Positions 16,540 to 24,811 of a stretch of 32,305 nt of DNA are shown here, piece after piece. The DNA comes from Mycobacterium sp. (GTDB lineage Bacteria; Actinomycetota; Actinomycetes; Mycobacteriales; Mycobacteriaceae): NCBI GenBank assembly GCA_025965975.1, contig JAOPVX010000042.1:1-32305 (forward strand), given 5' to 3'. Position 1 is the stretch's first letter. The number at the start of each line of letters is the position of its first letter. A program made the translations under genes and the position numbers. Under the pieces are notes generated by a model. It was not told where the DNA came from, did not search any database, and saw only the letters and a list, made by a program, of their open reading frames with translations.

Positions 16540-17661
16540 ATGACCATCGTCAGCCCGCCGCAAAGCCTCATCTCGACGCTGCCCGGCAGTTATTACACCG
16601 ACGCCACTATCTTCGCGATGGAACAGGCGGAGATCTTCGAGTCGATGTGGTTCTGCGCCGTGCGGTCCGACCATCTCGACAAGCCAGGGGCATTCAAGAC
16701 CGTCCAGGTCGGACGCGAGAGCGTGCTGATCACGCGGTCCCGCAGCGGCGAGGTGCGCGCGTTTTTCAACGTCTGCCGGCATCGCGGCGCACAGCTGTGC
16801 ACCGAGGAGAGTGGCGAAGTCAAGCGCGCATTCCAATGCGGTTACCACGCTTGGACTTACGACCTCGACGGAAAGCTGGTGGCCGCACCGAACCTGACCA
16901 GGATGCCGGACATCGACCGGGTCGAGTACAGCCTGCACCGGATCGCGGTGCAGGAGTGGCTGGGCTATGTGTGGGTGTGTCTGGCCGATACCCCACCGTC
17001 GTTCGACGACACCGTGCGCAAGGACGTCAGCGATCGGCTGGGCGGCGTCGAACTCATCGACCAATACGACGCCGCGCACCTGCGCGTCGGTCGCCGGATC
17101 CGCTATGACGTCGAGGCGAACTGGAAGCTCATCATCGAGAACTTCATGGAGTGCTACCACTGCGCCACCATCCATCCGGAACTCACCGAGGTGCTGCCCG
17201 AGTTCGCCGACGGGCTGGCGGTGCAGTACCACGTCGGACACGGCGCCGAATTCGGCGAGCACGTCGAAGGATTCACCATCGACGGCTCGGCCGGTCTCGA
17301 CCAGATCCCCAGCGTCGGGCAGGACCAGGACCGGCGCTACTACGCGATCACGATCAAGCCGCAGGTGTTCGTCAACCTCGTTCCCGACCATGTGATCGTG
17401 CACCGGCTGTTTCCGCTCGCCGCGGACCGCACGGTCGTCGAATGCGACTGGCTGTACCTGCCCGAAGTGGTGGACTCGGGCAAGGACGTCAGCCACTCGG
17501 TGGAGTTGTTCCACCGAGTCAATGAGCAGGACTTCGCCGCATGCGAGCGCTGCCAGCCGGCGATGAGCTCACGGCACTACCGCGACGGCGGGGTGTTGGT
17601 GCCCAGCGAGCATCACATCGGCGACTTCCACAACTGGCTGCAGGCGAAGCTGACGAAATGA
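16540..17661 (+). CDS. Rieske oxygenase, probable glycine betaine demethylase
   Basis: 373-residue oxygenase alpha subunit. The Rieske cluster ligands are C79, H81, C100 and H103 (CRHRG and CGYHAW). The mononuclear iron site is in ENFMECYHCATIHPEL, with H207 and H212 as ligands and E204 as the likely bridging carboxylate; EQDFAACER near the C-terminus may supply the third ligand. The fold and length match quaternary-amine demethylating oxygenases (GbcA, stachydrine demethylase). Setting between betB, betA, a DgcA-like gene and sarcosine oxidase points to glycine betaine to dimethylglycine plus formaldehyde. The family is certain; the substrate is inferred. AGAGGAGA precedes ATG 16540. It converges on the IclR gene with a 14-nt gap. 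Confidence 0.8.
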   Translation: MTIVSPPQSLISTLPGSYYTDATIFAMEQAEIFESMWFCAVRSDHLDKPGAFKTVQVGRESVLITRSRSGEVRAFFNVCRHRGAQLCTEESGEVKRAFQCGYHAWTYDLDGKLVAAPNLTRMPDIDRVEYSLHRIAVQEWLGYVWVCLADTPPSFDDTVRKDVSDRLGGVELIDQYDAAHLRVGRRIRYDVEANWKLIIENFMECYHCATIHPELTEVLPEFADGLAVQYHVGHGAEFGEHVEGFTIDGSAGLDQIPSVGQDQDRRYYAITIKPQVFVNLVPDHVIVHRLFPLAADRTVVECDWLYLPEVVDSGKDVSHSVELFHRVNEQDFAACERCQPAMSSRHYRDGGVLVPSEHHIGDFHNWLQAKLTK

Positions 17662-17675
17662 CCGCGTCGGTCCCG

Positions 17676-18455
17676 TCAGTCGAGATGGCCCATCCGGTGG
17701 CTGATCGTCGCCGCGGCGGCGACGACATCGGGGGTCACCTCGCGCATGCGTCCTTCGGTGAATCGGTAGACCGGACCCGATACGGACAGCGCCGCGATCA
17801 CACCGCCGGTGTGGTCGCGGACCGGGGCGGCGACGGCGTTCAGCCCCTCCTCCAGTTCCTCGACCGAGAACGCGTATCCATCGCGCGCTGCCGCCTCGAC
17901 CTGCGCCTCGAGTTCGCGTTGCGATGTGATCGTATGGGTGGTGAGTTTGGCAAGCCCCGACGAGGCCAACAACTTTCGGCGGTCTTCGGGTGTCATGTAC
18001 GCGAGCAGGATCTTGCCGCTCGAGGTGGCGTGCAACGGCGTCAGCTCACCGACCCAGTTGTGCGTGGCGACCGCACTCGGCCCGCGCGCCTGGTCGATGT
18101 TGACAACGAAATGCGACCGCCGCACGGCGATGTTGACGGTTTCGCCGAGCTGCGCGGCGAGCTGTTCGCAGCCCGCACGGGCCTGTTGGGTGACGTCCAG
18201 TTGGCCGGGCACGGCGCTGGCCAGCCGCAGGATGCCGAAGCCGAGGCGGTACTTTCCGCGGTCCTGGGTCTGCTCGACGAGTTCGCGTTCCTCGAGCGCC
18301 GCGAGCAACCGGAACGCCGTCGACTTGTGCACGCCGATGTCGGCGGCGACCTCGCTGACGCCGGCTTCACCACGTTGGGCCAGGATCTCCAGCACGCTGA
18401 CGGCGCGGTCGACCGACTGCACGCCCACGGCGCCGTCACCTCGCGCGTTGCTCAT
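17676..18455 (-). CDS. IclR-family transcriptional regulator
   Basis: 259-residue regulator. The N-terminal winged helix spans about residues 12-70, including VSEVAADIGVHKSTAFRLLA. A flexible linker follows, and the C-terminal effector domain contains HATSSGKILLAYM and GYAFSVEELEEGLNAVAAPV. ATG 18455 was chosen because TATAGT at 18467-18462 ends 6 nt before it, the arrangement of a leaderless mycobacterial mRNA; neither this ATG nor the one at 18485 has a ribosome site. It is divergent from betA. It probably controls betA, betB-proVWX and the Rieske operon through the shared promoter element. The effector is unknown; choline, betaine aldehyde or betaine are likely. Confidence 0.9.
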   Translation of the reverse strand: MSNARGDGAVGVQSVDRAVSVLEILAQRGEAGVSEVAADIGVHKSTAFRLLAALEERELVEQTQDRGKYRLGFGILRLASAVPGQLDVTQQARAGCEQLAAQLGETVNIAVRRSHFVVNIDQARGPSAVATHNWVGELTPLHATSSGKILLAYMTPEDRRKLLASSGLAKLTTHTITSQRELEAQVEAAARDGYAFSVEELEEGLNAVAAPVRDHTGGVIAALSVSGPVYRFTEGRMREVTPDVVAAAATISHRMGHLD

Positions 18456-18461
18456 AACGCA

Positions 18462-18467
18462 ACTATA
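18462..18467 (-). promoter_or_regulatory. Leaderless -10 box of the IclR gene
   Basis: On the minus strand TATAGT ends 6 nt before ATG 18455, so transcription should begin at or next to the start codon. It lies 11 bp from the betA -35, so the two divergent promoters are closely packed. Confidence 0.5.
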
Positions 18468-18477
18468 CGAGCCGGAG

Positions 18478-18511
18478 TTGCACATTGAGAAACTTGATTC
18501 GTATCACGCTT
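18478..18511 (+). promoter_or_regulatory. betA promoter with IclR-type element
   Basis: TTGCAC (18478-18483) is 18 nt from TATCAC (18502-18507), overlapped by ATTCGTATCACGCTT (18497-18511). The 19-nt offset between -35 and element is the same as at the betB and Rieske promoters. It is the most diverged copy, matching the Rieske element at 10 of 15 positions. Confidence 0.5.
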
Positions 18512-18552
18512 CGGAGCGATAGCCTTTTCCCAGGATCCGCAGGAGGACAACG

Positions 18553-20250
18553 ATGACATCGACGCGGTACGACTTCGTAATCGTCGGCGGCGGATCGGCA
18601 GGGTGCGCGCTCGCCAACCGCCTTTCGGCCGACCCGGCCAACAAGGTTCTGGTCCTGGAAGCGGGCCGCAACGATTCGTTGTGGGACGTGTTCGTGCACA
18701 TGCCTGCGGCGCTGCCGTTTCCCATCGGAAGTCGTTTCTACGACTGGAAATACGAGTCCGAACCCGAGCCGCACATGGACGGCCGACGCGTCTACCACGC
18801 CCGCGGCAAGCTACTCGGGGGCTCGAGCAGCATCAACGGGATGATCTTCCAGCGCGGCAATCCGATGGACTACGAGCGCTGGGCCGCCGACGCCGGCATG
18901 GCCGACTGGGACTTCGCGCGCTGCCTGCCGTACTTCAACCGCATGGAGAATTGCCTGGCCGCCGCACCCGACGACCCGTTCCGCGGGCACGACGGACCTC
19001 TCGCGCTGGAACGCGGACCGGCAACGAACCCGTTGTTCGAGGCGTTCTTCACCGCGGCCGAGCAGGCCGGTTATCCCCGCACCGATGACGTAAACGGTTA
19101 CCGGCAAGAGGGTTTCGCGAAGTTCGACCGCAATATCCGCAATGGCCGGCGGCTCTCGGCCGCCCGCGCCTACCTGCATCCCGTAATGCACAGGCCGAAT
19201 CTGGACGTCATCACGAGGGCGTTCGTCGAGCGGGTGATCTTCGACGGCAAGCGCGCGGTCGGCGTCGAGTACCGGCATCTGTTCGGCGGCACCAAGCGGG
19301 TCAGCGCCGGCCAGGTCGTGCTGTGTGGCGGGGCGATCAACAGCCCGCAGCTGCTGCAGCTGTCCGGCGTCGGCAACGCGGCGGATCTGCAGGCGCTCGG
19401 CATCGAGGTGGTGCACGACCTGCCCGGTGTCGGCGAGAACCTCCAGGACCCCCTCGAGGTGTACATCCAATACGCCTGCAAGCAACCGATTTCCATGCAG
19501 AAGTACCTGAAATGGCGGTACCGGCCGTGGATCGGCGCCAACTGGTTGTTCCTGCGCCGTGGCCCCGGCGCGACGAACCACTTCGAGGGCGGGGGCTTCG
19601 CCCGGAGCAATGACGACGTCGCCTACCCGAATCTGATGTTCCACTTCCTGCCGATCGCGGTCCGCTACGACGGCTCCTCGCCCGAAGGCGGCGACGGCTA
19701 TCAGGTGCACGTCGGCCCGATGTACTCCGATGCGCGAGGCAGCGTGAAGATCACCAGCCGTGATCCGAAGGTGCATCCGGCACTGAGGTTTAACTACCTG
19801 TCCACCGATCAGGACCGCCGAGAATGGGTCGAGTCCATCAGGGTGGCCCGCGGGATCCTCAACCAGCCCGCGATGGCACCGTTCAACGGCGGGGAGATCT
19901 CGCCCGGGCCGAGCGTGGACACCGACGAGCAGATCCTCGACTGGGTCGCGCGCGACGCCGAAACCGCACTGCACCCCTCCTGCACGGCCAAGATGGGTAC
20001 CGATGCGATGTCGGTCACCGACCCGCAGACGATGGGTGTGCATGGCGTCGAGGGCCTGTCGGTCGTCGACGCATCGGTCATGCCGTACGTGACGAACGGC
20101 AACATCTACGCGCCGGTGATGATGGTCGCGGAAAAGGCGGCGGACCTGATTCTTGGCAACCAACCGCTGCCGCCCGCGACGGTGTCGTTCTACCGGCACC
20201 AGCTCAAGCAGCAGCAGGCCAGCGACCAGGAAGCGGCCCGCCAGGGCTGA
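18553..20250 (+). CDS. betA: Choline dehydrogenase (GMC flavoprotein)
   Basis: 565-residue GMC oxidoreductase. The FAD-binding motif [20 protein letters not shown] is at the N-terminus, and the GMC signatures are [17 protein letters not shown] (about 90) and [16 protein letters not shown] (about 260). The catalytic pair is His in [11 protein letters not shown] and Asn in [11 protein letters not shown]. Length and motifs match BetA, which oxidises choline to betaine aldehyde and passes electrons to the respiratory chain. AGGAGG is spaced 6 nt from ATG 18553. It is divergent from the IclR gene and convergent with the MBL gene. Choline is the likely substrate from context; other alcohols are possible in this large family. 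Confidence 0.85.
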   Translation: MTSTRYDFVIVGGGSAGCALANRLSADPANKVLVLEAGRNDSLWDVFVHMPAALPFPIGSRFYDWKYESEPEPHMDGRRVYHARGKLLGGSSSINGMIFQRGNPMDYERWAADAGMADWDFARCLPYFNRMENCLAAAPDDPFRGHDGPLALERGPATNPLFEAFFTAAEQAGYPRTDDVNGYRQEGFAKFDRNIRNGRRLSAARAYLHPVMHRPNLDVITRAFVERVIFDGKRAVGVEYRHLFGGTKRVSAGQVVLCGGAINSPQLLQLSGVGNAADLQALGIEVVHDLPGVGENLQDPLEVYIQYACKQPISMQKYLKWRYRPWIGANWLFLRRGPGATNHFEGGGFARSNDDVAYPNLMFHFLPIAVRYDGSSPEGGDGYQVHVGPMYSDARGSVKITSRDPKVHPALRFNYLSTDQDRREWVESIRVARGILNQPAMAPFNGGEISPGPSVDTDEQILDWVARDAETALHPSCTAKMGTDAMSVTDPQTMGVHGVEGLSVVDASVMPYVTNGNIYAPVMMVAEKAADLILGNQPLPPATVSFYRHQLKQQQASDQEAARQG

Positions 20251-20259
20251 GTTTCGCGT

Positions 20260-20320
20260 CAGCTGCCTGAGCTTATTTGGCAGCTCAGCTGCCTGAGCTT
20301 ATTTGGCAGCTCAGCTGCCG
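20260..20320. repeat. Tandem 26-bp hairpin repeat, bidirectional terminator
   Basis: A 26-bp unit occurs twice perfectly (20260-20285, 20286-20311), plus a third partial start CAGCTGCCG. Each unit carries AGCTGCC and GGCAGCT arms around an 11-nt loop that includes TTATTT. It sits between the convergent betA and MBL stops and ends at the MBL stop codon, so a duplicated terminator serving both directions is the simplest reading. Confidence 0.65.
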
Positions 20321-20937
20321 TGGGCGATCCACTCCGCGAGGTGCGGCGCCTCGGCGCCGATGGTGGTGTCGTCGCCGTGTCCTGTGTGCACGACGGTCTC
20401 CGCGGGCAACGTGAGCAGCCGCGTGCGGATCGAGTCGATGATCGTCGGGAAGTCCGAATACGACCTGCCCGTCGCGCCCGGGCCGCCCTTGAACAAGGTG
20501 TCGCCGGAACACACCGCGCCCAAGGCCGTTGCGTACAGGCACACCGAGCCGGGTGAGTGCCCCGGCGTGTGAATCACCCGAATCTCGGTACCCGCGACGG
20601 TAATTCGCTGACCGTCGGCGAGCGGAGAATAGCCCACCGAGGGGTGCGTCTGCTTCCACAGCACCTCGTCGTCCGGGTGCAGGAGAACCGGCGCATCGAA
20701 GTGCTCCCCGAGTTCCGGCGCGACGGTGACGTGGTCGTTGTGCGCGTGCGTGCAGAGGACCGCGACGACGTTGCGATCGCCGACGGCGTCGATGATCGGC
20801 TGTGCGTTGTGCGCCGCGTCGACGACGAGCACTTCGGTGTCGTCGCCGATGAGCCAGATGTTGTTGTCGACGTCCCAGCAGCCGCCGTCGAGACAGAACT
20901 GGCCCGACGTGAGGACGCGGTCGATGCGCGGGCTCAC
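20311..20937 (-). CDS. Metallo-beta-lactamase-fold hydrolase, partner of MscR
   Basis: 208-residue MBL-fold protein with the zinc motif THAHNDH, a second His in HTPGHSPGS, Asp in [10 protein letters not shown] and a final His in HTGHGDDT. This is the glyoxalase II-like subgroup. Its GTG start overlaps the mscR stop by 4 nt (GTGA). The same pairing occurs in other mycobacteria (Rv2259-Rv2260 in M. tuberculosis). A plausible job is hydrolysis of the S-formylmycothiol made by MscR to formate and mycothiol. That activity is inferred from fold and coupling. It is the last gene of the operon that starts with soxB. Confidence 0.85.
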   Translation of the reverse strand: MSPRIDRVLTSGQFCLDGGCWDVDNNIWLIGDDTEVLVVDAAHNAQPIIDAVGDRNVVAVLCTHAHNDHVTVAPELGEHFDAPVLLHPDDEVLWKQTHPSVGYSPLADGQRITVAGTEIRVIHTPGHSPGSVCLYATALGAVCSGDTLFKGGPGATGRSYSDFPTIIDSIRTRLLTLPAETVVHTGHGDDTTIGAEAPHLAEWIAHGS

Positions 20938-22019
20938 AGCACGACCACCGAACGCAGTACGTCGCCGCGATGCATGGTTTCGAACGCCTCCTCGATCTGG
21001 TCCAGCTTGATGCGCTCGCTGACGAACTTCTCCAGCGGCAGGCGACCCTGCTGGTACAGGTCCACCAGGGCGGGGAAATCACGCTCCGGCAGGCAGTCGC
21101 CGTACCACGACGACTTCAATGCGCCGCCGCGGGAGAAGAAGTCGATCAGCGGCATCTCCAGCGTCATGTCCGGAGTCGGCACACCCACCAGGACGACGGT
21201 GCCGGCAAGGTCGCGCGCATAGAACGCCTGCTTCCAGGTTTCCTGGCGGCCGACCGCGTCGACGACGACGTCGGCGCCGAAGCCGCCGGTCAGTTCCTGG
21301 ACCGCTTCGACGGCGTCCGTCTTCGACGCGTCGATCGTGTGGGTCGCGCCCAATTCCGTTGCCCCCTGCAGCTTTTTGGGGTCGCGGTCGATCGCGATGA
21401 TCGGCGACGCGCCGGCCAGCCGGGCTCCTGCGATCGCGGCGTCGCCGACGCCGCCGCATCCGATCACCGCGACCGAATCGCCGCGCGAGACGTTGCCGGT
21501 GTTCATCGCGGCGCCGAGACCGGCCATCACCCCGCAGCCGAGGAGGCCGACTACCGCGGGGTCGGCGTTCGGGTCGACGCGGGTGCATTGGCCCTCGTGC
21601 ACAAGGGTTTTGTCGGCGAATGCGCCGATGCCGAGCGCCGGTGTCAGCGCTGTGCCGTCGGCCAGCGTCATCGGCCGGCTGGCGTTGAAGGTATCAAAGC
21701 AGTACCACGGCCTGCCGCGTCGGCACGCGCGGCAGCGGCCGCAGACCGCTCGCCAGTTCAGCACGACGAAGTCGCCGACCTCGACGTGGGTGACTGCGCT
21801 TCCTGCGGACTCGACGATGCCTGCCGCCTCATGACCGAGCAGGAATGGGAATTCGTCGTTGATACCGCCGTCGCGATAGGTGAGATCCGTGTGGCACACT
21901 CCGCACGCCTGGATGCGCACGACGACGTCGTTGGGGCCGGGATCCGGAACGGTGACGTCGACGAGTTCGACGGGCGCGCCCTTGCTGCGGGCAATGACGC
22001 CGTGAACCTGTTGTGGCAT
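20934..22019 (-). CDS. mscR: S-(hydroxymethyl)mycothiol dehydrogenase
   Basis: 361-residue zinc alcohol dehydrogenase oxidising the formaldehyde-mycothiol adduct with NAD. Catalytic zinc ligands lie in GVCHTDLTY and LGHEAAG. The structural zinc motif is [15 protein letters not shown]. The nucleotide site is [20 protein letters not shown]. The length equals that of characterised mycothiol-dependent formaldehyde dehydrogenases. ATG 22019 has GAGAGG 7 nt upstream; the longer frame to 22310 lies inside the preceding gene. Placement behind the demethylases explains its role: detoxifying formaldehyde released from betaine, dimethylglycine and sarcosine. It also points to a mycothiol-producing actinobacterium. 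Confidence 0.92.
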   Translation of the reverse strand: MPQQVHGVIARSKGAPVELVDVTVPDPGPNDVVVRIQACGVCHTDLTYRDGGINDEFPFLLGHEAAGIVESAGSAVTHVEVGDFVVLNWRAVCGRCRACRRGRPWYCFDTFNASRPMTLADGTALTPALGIGAFADKTLVHEGQCTRVDPNADPAVVGLLGCGVMAGLGAAMNTGNVSRGDSVAVIGCGGVGDAAIAGARLAGASPIIAIDRDPKKLQGATELGATHTIDASKTDAVEAVQELTGGFGADVVVDAVGRQETWKQAFYARDLAGTVVLVGVPTPDMTLEMPLIDFFSRGGALKSSWYGDCLPERDFPALVDLYQQGRLPLEKFVSERIKLDQIEEAFETMHRGDVLRSVVVL

Positions 22020-22110
22020 GGGAAGACCTCTCTGAGCCGTAGTGAAAATGGGACGAGTGTTGCAGGAAAGTCGCGCGACCACTGACGCATCGCGCCCGTT
22101 GTCTAGAGCC

Positions 22111-24156
22111 TCACAGCACCAGGCACAACCGGTACGCGTCGAAGACAGCCGCGTGAATGTTTCGGCTTGCCACCGCGTCTCCGATGCGGAACAACTGATA
22201 GCGGCCGTCCGGATTGCGCCGCACCTGCTGCGGGCGTAGATCAAGCAGCGCCTGTTGGTCCACCTCGCCGAGATTCGATGAGCCCGGCACCAACGAGAAG
22301 TACAGCTCATCCTGTGGGAGCGTGCCGTGTTCGACGATCACTTGATCGACCACGCGTTGCCGTGTCGCGTGTGCGTATTCGTTGTACAGGTCGACCTCGA
22401 GGCGGCCATCCTTGCGTCGAACGGCGGTCAGCCGTTCGTTGAGCGTAACGGCCACGTTGTGCTCGGCGAACACCTTGAAGTACCCGGGATAGTTGACGCC
22501 ACCTACGTCGGGCGCCAAAGTCCTTTCCGGAGTGACGAATTCGATGTCCACACCGGCTCGGGCCAGCACCTCGGCGGCGTCAAGGCCGGGGTGTCCGCCG
22601 TTGTCGTCGAAGAGCAAGACCTTACCCTTCGCCTTGAACGAACCACTGAGCACATCCCAGCCGTCCGAGACCAGATGCGCTCCCTCGCGCAGGAATTCGG
22701 TGTTCGGGATGCCGCCGGTCGCGACCACCACGACGTCGGGATCTTCAGCGAGCACGTCGTCGGCTTCGGCGTAGGTGTTATACCGGACGTCGACATCGAG
22801 GTGCTTGCACTCAGCCAGCCGCCAGTCGATGATCCCAATCAAGTCACGCCGCCGCGGCGACGAGGAGGCGAGCCGGATCTGGCCGCCTGCGGCGTCACCG
22901 GCCTCACACACGACCACTCGATGCCCTCGCGCACCGAGGACCCGCGCCGCCTCGAGCCCGGCCGGCCCGGCTCCGATGACGACGGCCTTGCGCGGTGTCC
23001 CTGTGGCCGCAGGCACGTGGTGCGGCAACCGGTGTTCACGACCGGTCGCGGGGTTGTGGATGCACTTGGCGTCGCGCGCCTGGTAGATCTCATCCAGGCA
23101 ATAGCTGGCGCCCACGCAGGGCCGGATCCGGTCCTCTTCTCCCGCTTGGATTTTCGCGACAATATACGGATCGGCGATGTGGGCACGGGTCATCCCGACC
23201 AGGTCGAGCAGCCCGTCCCGGATGGCGTGCCGGGCCGTGGCCACATCGTTGATCCGGGAGGCGTGCATCACCGGCACCCCGACCTCACGTTTGATTTCGC
23301 CTGCGAACTCAAGATGCGGCGCGACGGGTGTGCCCATTGGCGGGATAACCCGGGACAGCGCCTCGTCGCTGGCCATGTATCCCCGTATGACGCTGATGAA
23401 GTCGATGCCCTCGGGGACGACGCGCTGCGCGATCGCCAGCGCCTCCTCGCGGCCCAGTCCTCCCGGCATCTGCTCGTCGAAGGACATCCGGATGCCGACG
23501 ATGAAGTCGGGGCCTGCGGCCTCACGCACCGCACGAATCACTCGAAGCGGGAAGCGCAACCGGTCCTCGAGGCTGCCGCCGAACTCGTCGTCGCGGTGGT
23601 TGGTCAGCGGGGACCAGAACGCATCGAGCAGGTGGGTGTAGGCCTCGATCTCGATCCCGTCCAGGCCTGCCTCGCGGCATCGGGAAGTGGCGTCGGCGTA
23701 GGCCCGCACGATGCGGTCCATGTCCCATTCCTCGGCCACCTTCGGGAAGGCTCGGTGCGCGGGCTCGCGTAACGGGGAGGGATAGACCACCGGCAGCCAG
23801 TCGCCGTCGTAGTTGCTTGTCCGGCGGCCCAGATGAGTGATCTGGCACATCACTGCCGCGCCGTGCTCGTGAACGCCGTAGGCCAGTTCACGCAGCCATG
23901 GCACGATCTCGTCCTTGTAGATGTGGAGGTTGCCGAACGCGGCCGGGCTGTCCGGCGCGACGACCGCGGACCCGCCCATCATCGTCAGACCGATGCCGCC
24001 CTTCGCCTTCTCCTCGTGGTAGAGGCGGTATCGCTCCTTCGGCATCCCGTCTTCGGTGTAGGACGGCTCGTGCGATGTACTGACCACCCGATTTCGCAGC
24101 GTGAGGTTCTTCAGCTCGAAGGGCTGCAGCAACGGGTCGATGAGCTGGCGATTCAT
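22111..24156 (-). CDS. dgcA: DgcA-like NADH:flavin oxidoreductase, probable dimethylglycine demethylase
   Basis: 681-residue flavoprotein of the trimethylamine dehydrogenase/2,4-dienoyl-CoA reductase family. An FMN-binding TIM barrel fills about residues 1-340 ([16 protein letters not shown] at the start). An iron-sulfur segment follows near 345-370 ([10 protein letters not shown] and [12 protein letters not shown]), then an FAD/NAD domain starting [20 protein letters not shown]. DgcA of Pseudomonas (about 686 residues) demethylates dimethylglycine to sarcosine. The Fe-S segment shows three Cys, against four in FadH-type enzymes. No DgcB-like partner or ETF gene is adjacent. ATG 24156 follows CAGAGG by 8 nt; an upstream in-frame extension is unsupported. 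It lies 55 nt after soxG. The substrate is inferred from position between betaine demethylase and sarcosine oxidase. Confidence 0.75.
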   Translation of the reverse strand: MNRQLIDPLLQPFELKNLTLRNRVVSTSHEPSYTEDGMPKERYRLYHEEKAKGGIGLTMMGGSAVVAPDSPAAFGNLHIYKDEIVPWLRELAYGVHEHGAAVMCQITHLGRRTSNYDGDWLPVVYPSPLREPAHRAFPKVAEEWDMDRIVRAYADATSRCREAGLDGIEIEAYTHLLDAFWSPLTNHRDDEFGGSLEDRLRFPLRVIRAVREAAGPDFIVGIRMSFDEQMPGGLGREEALAIAQRVVPEGIDFISVIRGYMASDEALSRVIPPMGTPVAPHLEFAGEIKREVGVPVMHASRINDVATARHAIRDGLLDLVGMTRAHIADPYIVAKIQAGEEDRIRPCVGASYCLDEIYQARDAKCIHNPATGREHRLPHHVPAATGTPRKAVVIGAGPAGLEAARVLGARGHRVVVCEAGDAAGGQIRLASSSPRRRDLIGIIDWRLAECKHLDVDVRYNTYAEADDVLAEDPDVVVVATGGIPNTEFLREGAHLVSDGWDVLSGSFKAKGKVLLFDDNGGHPGLDAAEVLARAGVDIEFVTPERTLAPDVGGVNYPGYFKVFAEHNVAVTLNERLTAVRRKDGRLEVDLYNEYAHATRQRVVDQVIVEHGTLPQDELYFSLVPGSSNLGEVDQQALLDLRPQQVRRNPDGRYQLFRIGDAVASRNIHAAVFDAYRLCLVL

Positions 24157-24211
24157 GGGCAATGCCTCTGTCACATCATCTTGGTGGAAACTGGACAAAT
24201 TTGCGAGCACA

Positions 24212-24811
24212 TCAGGGCGTCACCTGCTCCGGTGTGTACTCCCCTGCCGCGTCGAGTAGCCAGTCGGCCAGATACCGGGCGAACGAGGAGCGTATGAGGA
24301 TTCGGTAGTCGGAACCGCTGCCGTCGACGGCCAGCAGAGTGACAGCCGCTTGGCCGAGGATCGTCTGCGCGGCCGCTCCCTCGCCGAAGGCCCGTGGATG
24401 CAGATCGAGCGCACAGCCCTTGCCAAGCACCTCGCGACTGGCCGATCCGCGCAACCTCAGCGTGGTGCGCTGACCCGACACGTCTACCGCGACACCGCCG
24501 TGCGGCGCGACGGCCTCGCGTAGCCGCGCTTCCAGCTTCGGGCCGGCCAGCGAAGTGCCGGTCACCAGCCACTCGTCCGGACCCAGCCAGATCACCGTGG
24601 TGTCAGCGTTTTTCGCGTAGGTGGACGCGGCCGTTGGCAGCTCGACGCCGAGCACTTCTGCCGCGGTCGCCGCGCCGGGCCTCAACGGATTCACGCGCAG
24701 ATCCACCATCGTAACGAACGGTTCCTCAACGATCGCAACCGAATTCGGCAGCTGCGCGAACCGTGCGGCCCACGGCTGCAGCGGGCTGGTGCGTTCCAAG
24801 GTGTCAGCCAT
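24212..24811 (-). CDS. soxG: Sarcosine oxidase, gamma subunit
   Basis: 199-residue SoxG-family subunit of heterotetrameric sarcosine oxidase. Typical stretches are TTVIWLGPDEWLVTG, VDVSGQRTTLRLRG and RSSFARYLADWLLDAAGEY. It is related in fold to the GcvT/YgfZ group and contributes to the enzyme core rather than to catalysis. ATG 24811 overlaps the soxA stop by 8 nt and has GGAAGGAG 9 nt upstream. Confidence 0.88.
   Translation of the reverse strand: MADTLERTSPLQPWAARFAQLPNSVAIVEEPFVTMVDLRVNPLRPGAATAAEVLGVELPTAASTYAKNADTTVIWLGPDEWLVTGTSLAGPKLEARLREAVAPHGGVAVDVSGQRTTLRLRGSASREVLGKGCALDLHPRAFGEGAAAQTILGQAAVTLLAVDGSGSDYRILIRSSFARYLADWLLDAAGEYTPEQVTP

Noticed and set aside
20260-20320. CRISPR-like direct repeats
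   Set aside because: The 26-bp units are strictly adjacent with no spacers and form terminator hairpins.
22327-23772. 481-codon + strand frame opposite the DgcA-like gene
   Set aside because: It mirrors the codon structure of the real minus-strand gene and shows no family motif.
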